Source: Oscillospiraceae bacterium (lineage in GTDB: Bacteria > Bacillota > Clostridia > Oscillospirales > Acutalibacteraceae). From it: 11,629 nucleotides of DNA. Below the pieces are notes generated by a model. That model was not told the DNA's origin, ran no database searches, and was given only the letters and a program-made list of their open reading frames with translations. Position numbers and translations under genes: made by a program. Numbering within the stretch: position 1 is the first letter of the stretch; each line of letters opens with the position of its first letter. This document shows, one piece after another, positions 5,757 through 11,629 of the stretch. The stretch is from NCBI GenBank assembly GCA_022508865.1, contig JAFLUK010000036.1, forward strand, positions 1 to 11,629. Reading direction: 5' to 3'.

Positions 5757-6500
5757 ATGAAATTACAAGGTAAAATCGCCGTTGTAACAGGCGGCTCAAG
5801 AGGTATTGGTTTTGCAACCTGCAAGAAGCTGGCTTCCGAGGGTGCAACAGTTATAATTACAGATATTTGTGACAGCGAAACAGCTGCTCCTGCAATTAAG
5901 GAGCTTGAAGAAATGGGAGCAACAGCAAAGTTCTATCAGAGCAATGTTGCTGACTTTGCAGCTGCTACAGAAACAGTAAATGCCATTGTTGAGGAATTCG
6001 GCGGAATTGATATTCTCGTTAACAATGCAGGTATCACAAGGGATAAGCTGATGTTGAAAATGGAAGAAAGCGACTTTGACTCTGTTATCAGCGTAAACCT
6101 CAAGGGTACGTACAATATGATTAAGGCTACATACAAGCAATTTATGAAGAGAAGATACGGTCGTATAATCTCTCTTGCTTCTGTTGTAGGTATTACAGGT
6201 AACGCAGGACAGACTAACTATTCTGCTTCAAAGGCAGGTATTATCGGTCTTACAAAGTCGGTTGCAAAGGAATTAGGTGCAAGAAATGTTACCGTTAACG
6301 CGGTTGCTCCGGGTTATATTGCAACAGATATGACCGACGTACTCAGCGATAAGGCAAAGGCTGCAATAGAAGCTGGTATTCCAATGAAAAGAAGAGGAAC
6401 TCCCGAAGATGTTGCAAATACAATTTGCTTCCTTGCTTCTGACGACGCTTCTTACATTACAGGCGAAGTAATTAAGATTGACGGCGGTCTTGCAATGTGA
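5757..6500 (+). CDS. fabG: 3-oxoacyl-ACP reductase
   Basis: It reduces 3-oxoacyl-ACP to (3R)-3-hydroxyacyl-ACP with NADPH, normally as a tetramer. The 247-residue short-chain dehydrogenase has the TGGSRGIG cofactor loop (11-18), NNAG (89-92), the active-site Asn114 in SVNLKG, Ser142, and Tyr155 and Lys159 in YSASK. The APGYIATDMT stretch (184-193) and the C-terminal ITGEVIKIDGGLAM are typical of FabG rather than of other short-chain dehydrogenases. AAGGAG at 5746-5751 lies 5 bases before the ATG, and the gap to fabD is only 25 bases. The operon context settles the substrate. Confidence 0.96.
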   Translation: MKLQGKIAVVTGGSRGIGFATCKKLASEGATVIITDICDSETAAPAIKELEEMGATAKFYQSNVADFAAATETVNAIVEEFGGIDILVNNAGITRDKLMLKMEESDFDSVISVNLKGTYNMIKATYKQFMKRRYGRIISLASVVGITGNAGQTNYSASKAGIIGLTKSVAKELGARNVTVNAVAPGYIATDMTDVLSDKAKAAIEAGIPMKRRGTPEDVANTICFLASDDASYITGEVIKIDGGLAM

Positions 6501-6503
6501 TTA

Positions 6504-6528
6504 TTCACCAATAATCGGTGGAGTTTTT
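6504..6528 (+). terminator. Weak terminator-like hairpin just after fabG
   Basis: TTCACC (6504-6509) pairs with GGTGGA (6517-6522), six base pairs including one wobble, with a 7-base loop. It is followed by G and then TTTTT (6524-6528). It begins three bases after the fabG stop. The short stem suggests partial termination or attenuation rather than a full stop, since the operon continues. Confidence 0.4.
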
Positions 6529-6546
6529 AAAAAGAAAAAAATCCCT

Positions 6547-6566
6547 ACAGAGCGATTTTGCTCTGT
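6547..6566 (+). other. Hairpin just before the fabF ribosome binding site
   Basis: ACAGAGC (6547-6553) and GCTCTGT (6560-6566) form a perfect 7-bp stem with a 6-base loop. It ends a few bases before the AAAGGTG site of fabF. It could influence fabF translation or mark an RNA processing site; there is no U-tract after it. Confidence 0.5.
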
Positions 6567-6581
6567 AAGAAAGGTGTTAAT

Positions 6582-7823
6582 ATGAGAAGAGTAGTAGTAA
6601 CAGGCATTGGTGCTGTAACTCCTGTTGGAAATGATATGAAAACTACATGGAACAACCTTGTTAAGGGTGTCAGCGGTATTGATTTCATTCCTGAGGAACG
6701 TTTCAGCACAGAGGGTCTGAAGGTTAATATTGCAGGTCTTGTAAAGGATTTTGATCCTACAAAATATTTTGAAAAGAAAGAGCTTAGAAAAAATGACCTT
6801 TACACACAGTTTGCTGTTGCAGCAGCTACAGAGGCTGTGGAGGACAGCGGTATTATGGGCAACATTCCCGAAGAAAAGTTCGGCGTGTATGTTGGTTCGG
6901 GTATCGGTGGTATGAAGAGTTTTTATGACAATTCAATAAATATGGAAACTGCCGGTGCCAGAAAGGTAAGCCCTTTCTTTATCCCAATGATGATTTCAAA
7001 TATGGCATCCGGCACAATTGCAATCCGCTTTAAAGCAAAGGGACCTTGTGTGCCGATTGTAACAGCTTGCGCAACAGGTGCCAATGCAATCGGTGAAGCT
7101 TTCCATGCAATTAAGGACGGCTACTGCGATGCAATTATCACAGGGGGTGCAGAGGCGGCTGTTTCTCCGCTGGCAATTGCAGGTTTCCAGAACTGTAAGG
7201 CATTAACCACAAGGAACGACCCAAAGACTGCCTCAATTCCCTTTGACAAAAATCGTGACGGATTTGTTATGGGCGAGGGCGGTGCTTGTATGATACTCGA
7301 AGAGTATGAGCATGCAAAGGCCCGCGGAGCAAAGATTTATGCAGAAATTGCGGGTTATGGCAATACATGTGATGCGCACCATATTACTGCTCCCGACGCA
7401 ACAGCAGAAACCCCTGCACAGGCAATCAAGGTTGCTATGAAGGAAGCAAATGTAACAGGTGATGAGGATTGGTACTGGAATGCTCACGGCACATCAACTC
7501 ACCTTAACGATATAACAGAAACAAAGGCTATTAAGCTGGCGTTGGGTGACAATGCTTACAGAGTAAATGTATCATCAACAAAATCAATGACAGGGCACCT
7601 CTTTGGCGCAACAGGTGCACTTGAAGCTATTGTTTGTGCCCTTACACTTAAGGAAGGTGTTATTCCTCCAACAATCGGTTACAGCGAAAAAGACGAGGAA
7701 TGTGACCTTAACTACACACCGAATAATGCTGTGAAGAGAGATGTTACAGTAGCGGCATCAACTAATCTGGGATTTGGCGGTCACAACGCCTGCCTGATAT
7801 TCAAAAAATATATGGAGGACTAA
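6582..7823 (+). CDS. fabF: 3-oxoacyl-ACP synthase II
   Basis: The elongating condensing enzyme joins malonyl-ACP to a growing acyl-ACP with loss of CO2. From the ATG at 6582 it has 413 residues, close to E. coli FabF. The thiolase-fold Cys-His-His triad is Cys163 in TACATGANAIG, His302 in NAHGTST and His339 in TGHLFGATGALE, with Lys334 in STKSMTGH. The glycine-rich C-terminal loop NLGFGGHNA (395-403) is also present. The open frame extends to a TTG at 6558, but that start would fall inside a hairpin stem, while an AGAAAGGTG site sits about 7 bases before the ATG, so 6582 is chosen. THLND follows AHGTS where TPxND is more usual. It is separated from fabG by 81 bases with two hairpins and from accB by 3 bases. 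Confidence 0.96.
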   Translation: MRRVVVTGIGAVTPVGNDMKTTWNNLVKGVSGIDFIPEERFSTEGLKVNIAGLVKDFDPTKYFEKKELRKNDLYTQFAVAAATEAVEDSGIMGNIPEEKFGVYVGSGIGGMKSFYDNSINMETAGARKVSPFFIPMMISNMASGTIAIRFKAKGPCVPIVTACATGANAIGEAFHAIKDGYCDAIITGGAEAAVSPLAIAGFQNCKALTTRNDPKTASIPFDKNRDGFVMGEGGACMILEEYEHAKARGAKIYAEIAGYGNTCDAHHITAPDATAETPAQAIKVAMKEANVTGDEDWYWNAHGTSTHLNDITETKAIKLALGDNAYRVNVSSTKSMTGHLFGATGALEAIVCALTLKEGVIPPTIGYSEKDEECDLNYTPNNAVKRDVTVAASTNLGFGGHNACLIFKKYMED

Positions 7824-7826
7824 TTA

Positions 7827-8351
7827 ATGGAAGTTTTTAGATTAAAAAAATATGACCTTGATGACGTTAAGAGATTGATTGACCTGGCAAATAAGAACGA
7901 CCTTAATGTTCTTGAAATAGAGACTAAAAAAGGCAGAAGAATCCGTATAGAGAAGAACAATACACAGGTATCTGTTCAGGCTCCGTCGGTGGCTGCTGCC
8001 CCTGCAGTGCCTGCAGCTCCTGCAACTGCTCCTGTAATGGCTGTAGCTCCTGCTGCTGTTGCAGCTCCCGCTCCACAACCGGAGGCTGCTGCTCCTGTTG
8101 CTCCGTCAGTACCACAGGGCAAGACAATTGACGCTCCTATGGTTGGTGTGTTCTATCAGGCTCCTTCCCCTGATGCCGAGCCTTATGTAAAGGTTGGACA
8201 GAGTGTTAAAAAAGGTGACACTGTTTGTATTATTGAAGCTATGAAGCTGATGAATGAAATTCAGGCAGAGGAAGACGGAATTATTGCAGAGATTCTTGTA
8301 AAGAACGGAGAAATTGTAGAATACGGCAAGCCAATGTTTGTAATACAGTAA
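7827..8351 (+). CDS. accB: Biotin carboxyl carrier protein of acetyl-CoA carboxylase
   Basis: It carries carboxybiotin between biotin carboxylase (AccC) and the carboxyltransferase (AccAD). The 174-residue protein has an N-terminal helical region (1-47), a flexible Ala/Pro-rich linker (about 51-97; repetitive GCTCCTG-type DNA) and a C-terminal biotinyl domain (about 99-174). The biotin-accepting lysine is Lys140 in IIEAMKLMNE, and the thumb-containing segment IDAPMVGVFYQAPSPDAEPYV marks it as AccB rather than a lipoyl domain. GGAGG (7814-7818) lies within the fabF end, 8 bases before the ATG, and only 3 bases separate the two genes, indicating tight coupling. The biotin ligase (birA) is not in the window. 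Confidence 0.96.
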   Translation: MEVFRLKKYDLDDVKRLIDLANKNDLNVLEIETKKGRRIRIEKNNTQVSVQAPSVAAAPAVPAAPATAPVMAVAPAAVAAPAPQPEAAAPVAPSVPQGKTIDAPMVGVFYQAPSPDAEPYVKVGQSVKKGDTVCIIEAMKLMNEIQAEEDGIIAEILVKNGEIVEYGKPMFVIQ

Positions 8352-8403
8352 GAATTTTCGTTTTACATAGAATTTGTTTTTGTGAAAGACAGAGGATTAT
8401 TTT

Positions 8404-8814
8404 ATGAATCAAAAAGAAATTATGGAAATACTTCCCCATCGTGATAATATGCTTCTTGTAGAGGAAGCAGAGATGGTGGATGAAAATACATCAAAAGGCA
8501 GATACACCGTTAAGGGTGACGAGTTTTTCCTTAAGGGTCACTTTCCGGGTAACCCTGTTGTTCCCGGTGTTATTCTGTGCGAAATGATGGGTCAGGCTAG
8601 CTGTGTGCTCCTTGCAGACAAGGTAAAGGGCGGCACACCATACTTTACAAAGCTTGACGGAGTAAAGTTCAAAAAGCCTGTACTTCCCGGTGACACTCTG
8701 GAAACAGTTGCAACAGTTACAAGGGTGCGTGAGCCGTTTTATTTTATCAGCACCAAGGGATATGTTAACGGAAAATTGCACGTTCAGGCAGAAATGTCAT
8801 TTGCTGTTAAGTAA
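8404..8814 (+). CDS. fabZ: 3-hydroxyacyl-ACP dehydratase
   Basis: It dehydrates (3R)-3-hydroxyacyl-ACP to trans-2-enoyl-ACP, the substrate of FabK. The 136-residue hot-dog-fold protein has the N-terminal IMEILPHRDNMLLVEEAE, the catalytic His46 in KGHFPGNPVVPGV and Glu60 in ILCEMMGQAS, then KFKKPVLPGDTL (88-99). AGAGGA (8391-8396) is 7 bases before the ATG. No FabA-, FabM- or FabN-type isomerase is seen in the window, so how this cell makes unsaturated fatty acids cannot be judged. The 52-base gap to accB holds nothing notable. Confidence 0.96.
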   Translation: MNQKEIMEILPHRDNMLLVEEAEMVDENTSKGRYTVKGDEFFLKGHFPGNPVVPGVILCEMMGQASCVLLADKVKGGTPYFTKLDGVKFKKPVLPGDTLETVATVTRVREPFYFISTKGYVNGKLHVQAEMSFAVK

Positions 8815-8894
8815 AGTCTGTCAGAGGTTTGTTCCCATAGTAATAAAAACCTTGTTCAGGATATTGGAATAAGGATTGGAGATTGAAAGAAAAA

Positions 8895-10253
8895 ATGTTT
8901 TCTAAAATTTTAATTGCAAATCGTGGCGAAATCGCCGTTAGAATAATCAGAGCTTGCAGAGAAATGGGCATTAGCACCGTTGCTATCTACAGCGAAGCAG
9001 ACAAAAATGCATTGCATGTTTCTTTAGCTGATGAGGCCTATTGTGTAGGCCCTGCACCTGTTGGAGAAAGCTATCTTAATATGCTGTCTATCCTTACTGC
9101 TGCTGTGTGTTCAGGCGCACAGGCTATTCACCCCGGCTATGGTCTTTTATCAGAGAACGCAAAGTTTGTTTCACTTTGTGAGGAGTGTAACATTGCCTTT
9201 ATAGGCCCTTCATCAGAAATGATCAGCGGTCTTGGTGACAAGGACAAAGCAAGAAAAACAATGCAGGCTGCAGGTGTTCCCGTAACACCGGGCACAGAGG
9301 TTATTGAGGATGAAAATGAAGCCAGAGATGCCGCCAAGAAGATAGGTTTTCCTATCCTTATCAAAGCACGTTCAGGGGGTGGCGGCAGAGGAATTCGTCT
9401 TGTTGAAAAGGAAGAAGATTTTCTCAACGCATTCAGAAGCGCTTCAAGTGAAGCTGCAGGTGCTTTTGGTGACAGCGGCTGTTATATTGAAAAATTTTTA
9501 AAGCCTGTTAAGCACATTGAAATGCAGCTTCTCTGTGACAAGCACGGTAATGTGCTGTGTCTTGGTGAAAGAGAATGTTCAGTCCAGAGAAAAAATCAAA
9601 AATTAATTGAAGAAAGTCCAAGTCCATCTCTTACTCCGGAGATTAGGGAAGCTATGATGGATGCCGCAATCAAGGCGGCTAAAGCAGTGAACTACAACTC
9701 TGTGGGCACAGTGGAATTTCTCCTTGACAAGGACAAAAACTTCTACTTTATGGAAATGAATACAAGACTTCAGGTGGAACACGGCGTTACTGAAATGGTA
9801 ACAGGTATTGACCTTGTACAGTGGCAGATTCGTGTTGCGGCCGGAGCAGAGCTCAACAGAACACAGGACCAGATTTTCTTCCACGGTCATGCCATTGAAT
9901 GCCGTATCAATGCTGAAAATCCTGATAAGAACTTCCTTCCGTCCTGCGGTACAATTTCCCAGCTTCATATTCCCGGTGGTTCATTTGTAAGGTTTGATAC
10001 TGCAATTTATCAGAATTATACAATTCCGCCATTCTATGACAGTATGGTGGGCAAGGTTATTGTTCAGGGCAGAAATCGCGAACTTGCTATAAGAAAAATG
10101 AAAATGGCTTTGTCCGAATTATCAATCAGCGGCATTGACCACAACAGAGATTTGCAGATAGAAATTCTCTCTGATGAGGAATTTATTGACGGTACTTATA
10201 CCACGGATTTTATAGCAGATTTTGAAGAAAAAAGAAAAACAGATAAAAAATAA
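8895..10253 (+). CDS. accC: Biotin carboxylase subunit of acetyl-CoA carboxylase
   Basis: It carboxylates biotin on AccB using ATP and bicarbonate. From the ATG the protein has 452 residues (E. coli AccC 449). The N-terminal domain begins FSKILIANRGEIAVRIIRAC and has HPGYGLLSEN (79-88). The ATP-grasp domain has Lys118 in GDKDKAR, Lys157 before the glycine-rich loop SGGGGRG (160-166), Glu274 in GTVEFL, Glu287 in FMEMNTRLQVEH and Arg291. ECRINAE (335-341) begins the C-terminal domain. KARSGGGG and VEHGVTE differ slightly from the usual KASAGGGG and VEHPVTE. The start is uncertain: a TTG at 8883 has AAGGA 7 bases upstream, while the ATG at 8895 has GGAG about 13 bases upstream but gives the family's normal N terminus. 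The gap from fabZ is about 70-80 bases. Confidence 0.95.
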   Translation: MFSKILIANRGEIAVRIIRACREMGISTVAIYSEADKNALHVSLADEAYCVGPAPVGESYLNMLSILTAAVCSGAQAIHPGYGLLSENAKFVSLCEECNIAFIGPSSEMISGLGDKDKARKTMQAAGVPVTPGTEVIEDENEARDAAKKIGFPILIKARSGGGGRGIRLVEKEEDFLNAFRSASSEAAGAFGDSGCYIEKFLKPVKHIEMQLLCDKHGNVLCLGERECSVQRKNQKLIEESPSPSLTPEIREAMMDAAIKAAKAVNYNSVGTVEFLLDKDKNFYFMEMNTRLQVEHGVTEMVTGIDLVQWQIRVAAGAELNRTQDQIFFHGHAIECRINAENPDKNFLPSCGTISQLHIPGGSFVRFDTAIYQNYTIPPFYDSMVGKVIVQGRNRELAIRKMKMALSELSISGIDHNRDLQIEILSDEEFIDGTYTTDFIADFEEKRKTDKK

Positions 10254-10329
10254 ACTAAACAATACATAAGAAATATAAGAAATACAAAAACCATACCAGT
10301 GGCTTTGGCATCAGAAAAGAGTGAGTTAG

Positions 10330-11199
10330 TTGGATTTGTTTACATTTCTAAAGCCCCGTAATGAGCTTGAAGGGGCAGAAAATGCAGAGACAAGTATGCC
10401 CTTTGTTCCCAATTCTATGTGGGTAAAGTGTCCCTCATGCAACAATATGCTTCTTGCAAGTGATTTAAAGGAAAACAATGGTGTGTGCGTCAAGTGCAAG
10501 CACCATTTCAGAATGACTGCAAGAGAAAGAATTGATTTGGTTGCAGATAAGGGAACTTTTGAAGAAATAAACGGGGATATGACAAGTAAGGATTTTCTCA
10601 ATTTCCCTAAATATAAAGAAAAGCTGGCGACTGCAAAAAGCAAAAGTCAGGAAAATGAAAGTGTTGTTACCGGTACTTGTGAAATCGGTGGCAACAGAGT
10701 TGTGCTTTGTGTAATGTCACCTGATTTTATGATGGGCTCAATGGGTACTGTAACAGGCGAAAAAGTAACCAGAGCATTTGAATATGCAACCGAGAAAAAA
10801 CTCCCTGTAATTGTGTTTACTGTTTCAGGTGGCGCGCGTATGCAGGAGGGAATTCTGTCCCTTATGCAAATGGCAAAAACCTCGGGGGCAGTAAAGCTCC
10901 ACAGCGACGCAGGACTTTTATATATTACTGTTCTTACCGACCCTACAACAGGCGGTGTTACCGCATCCTTTGCGATGGAGGGTGATATTATACTTGCCGA
11001 ACCAAATGCACTGGTTGGTTTTGCGGGTCCGAGAGTTGTTGAGCAGACAACCCACACCAAGCTTCCAAAGGGCTTTCAGCGTGCAGAATTTGTGCTTGAC
11101 AAGGGCTTTATTGATGCTGTCGTTGAGAGAGAAAGTATGAAAGAAACTCTTGTTATGCTTCTTTCTATCCACAAGGACAAAAAGGAGGTTGGTGTTTGA
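10330..11199 (+). CDS. accD: Acetyl-CoA carboxylase carboxyltransferase subunit beta
   Basis: With AccA it moves the carboxyl group from biotin to acetyl-CoA, making malonyl-CoA. The 289-residue protein has the four-cysteine zinc ribbon (Cys34, Cys37, Cys53, Cys56 in WVKCPSCNN and VCVKCKHHF) typical of bacterial AccD. A crotonase-fold core follows, with GSMGTVTGEKV (136-146), the oxyanion-hole segment SGGARMQEG (166-174) and DPTTGGVTASFA (204-215). No ATG occurs in frame before residue 23, so the start must be a TTG: 10330 is taken, with a second TTG at 10336, and the upstream site (AGTGAG) is weak. The stop overlaps the accA start by one base (TGATG), implying translational coupling. A 76-base gap to accC contains a short 9-base tandem (AAGAAATA at 10268 and 10277) and no terminator. 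Confidence 0.94.
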   Translation: MDLFTFLKPRNELEGAENAETSMPFVPNSMWVKCPSCNNMLLASDLKENNGVCVKCKHHFRMTARERIDLVADKGTFEEINGDMTSKDFLNFPKYKEKLATAKSKSQENESVVTGTCEIGGNRVVLCVMSPDFMMGSMGTVTGEKVTRAFEYATEKKLPVIVFTVSGGARMQEGILSLMQMAKTSGAVKLHSDAGLLYITVLTDPTTGGVTASFAMEGDIILAEPNALVGFAGPRVVEQTTHTKLPKGFQRAEFVLDKGFIDAVVERESMKETLVMLLSIHKDKKEVGV

Positions 11200-11629
11200 T
11201 GAGCGCTTACGATAAGGTGCATGCAGCAAGGGACTCAAAGCGTCTTACCGCAGTTGACTATATTAACAAAATGTTCGGTAACTCCTTCTTTGAACTTCAC
11301 GGAGACAGAAGATTTGGTGACGACAAGGCTATCGTAGGTGGTCTGGCAATGCTTTATGATATGCCTGTTACTGTTATTGGCATTGAAAAGGGCAGAAACA
11401 CCAAGGAAAGAATGTCACGTAACTTCGGCTCTGCAAATCCAGAGGGGTACAGAAAGGCGCTTCGCCTTATGAAGCAAGCGGAAAAATTTCACAGACCGGT
11501 ACTTTGCCTTGTAGATACAAGCGGCGCATATCCCGGAATCGGAGCAGAGGAAAGAGGTCAGGGACTTGCAATTGCAGAAAATTTGATGGAAATGATTGTG
11601 GGAAGTAAAGAAGTAACTGATAGGCATGA
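11199..11629 (+). CDS. accA: Acetyl-CoA carboxylase carboxyltransferase subunit alpha, N-terminal part (runs off right edge)
   Basis: It is the partner of AccD in the carboxyltransferase. The visible 143 residues start SAYDKVHAARDSKRLTAVDYI, lacking the N-terminal coiled region of Bacillus and E. coli AccA, as is common in shorter clostridial forms. They include FFELHGDRRFGDD (30-42), IVGGLA, KGRNTKERMSRNFGSANPEGYRKALRLMKQAEKF (64-97) and DTSGAYPGIGAEERGQG (106-122). GGAGG (11184-11188) inside accD is 10 bases before the ATG. After ENLMEM (residues 127-132) the family normally continues with something like (G/R)LKVPVI and GEGGSGGA. Here it reads IVGSKEVTDRH to the end of the window, so the last ~35 bases may be a junction, an insertion or an assembly error. 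The assignment of the first 132 residues is secure. Confidence 0.9.
   Translation, partial: MSAYDKVHAARDSKRLTAVDYINKMFGNSFFELHGDRRFGDDKAIVGGLAMLYDMPVTVIGIEKGRNTKERMSRNFGSANPEGYRKALRLMKQAEKFHRPVLCLVDTSGAYPGIGAEERGQGLAIAENLMEMIVGSKEVTDRH

Noticed and set aside
6558..6581. The upstream TTG start for fabF
   Set aside because: It lies in the loop and stem of a hairpin with no ribosome binding site, whereas the ATG at 6582 has one and gives the family's normal N terminus.
8825..8852. Inverted repeat AGGTTT/AAACCT between fabZ and accC
   Set aside because: Six-base arms with a 16-base loop in AT-rich DNA; likely chance, and no T-run follows.
11595..11629. A group II intron inserted into accA
   Set aside because: The tail contains GTGGG, but the usual 5' consensus is GTGYG followed by recognisable domain I structure; 35 bases are too few and the match is imperfect, so the identity of the sequence is left open.

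Overview
The window looks like chromosomal DNA from a moderately AT-rich, probably spore-forming member of the Clostridia (Firmicutes/Bacillota; a gut Oscillospiraceae/Ruminococcaceae-type genome is the best guess). This rests on strong AGGAGG-type ribosome binding sites, FabK as the enoyl-ACP reductase, the clostridial order fabK-fabD-fabG-fabF-accB-fabZ-accC-accD-accA, and a small BofC-C-terminal-like protein behind a candidate sigma-G promoter. No species can be named from the sequence alone.

Layout. Bases 1-2859 lie on the minus strand: the N-terminal third of a homoserine dehydrogenase (hom, running off the left edge), preceded by a class A penicillin-binding protein with an unusual Asn/Tyr/Asp-rich and Thr-Glu-Ala-Pro repeat tail. 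A 393-bp AT-rich divergent spacer (2860-3252) holds a weak candidate promoter for the PBP, and a perfect inverted repeat overlapping a sigma-G-like promoter for the small plus-strand BofC-like gene (3253-3573). A 317-bp spacer (3574-3890) then holds a strong hairpin without a U-tract, a near-consensus sigma-A promoter and an inverted repeat across its -10 element. From 3891 to the right edge is one co-directional fatty-acid synthesis operon.

How the genes work together. AccB (biotin carrier), AccC (biotin carboxylase), AccD and AccA (carboxyltransferase halves) make malonyl-CoA. FabD moves the malonyl group to acyl carrier protein, FabF condenses, FabG reduces the ketone, FabZ dehydrates and FabK reduces the double bond. 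Initiation (FabH), the carrier protein itself (AcpP) and any dedicated regulator (FapR or FabT type) are not in the window. The promoter directly before fabK suggests that this operon starts at fabK and that those functions are encoded elsewhere.

This is mostly an ordinary housekeeping region, and I do not see a convincing undescribed system. The points most worth a second look are the last ~35 bases, where accA stops resembling its family; the putative operator on the fab promoter; the palindrome-embedded sigma-G-like promoter; and paired hairpins between fabG and fabF.
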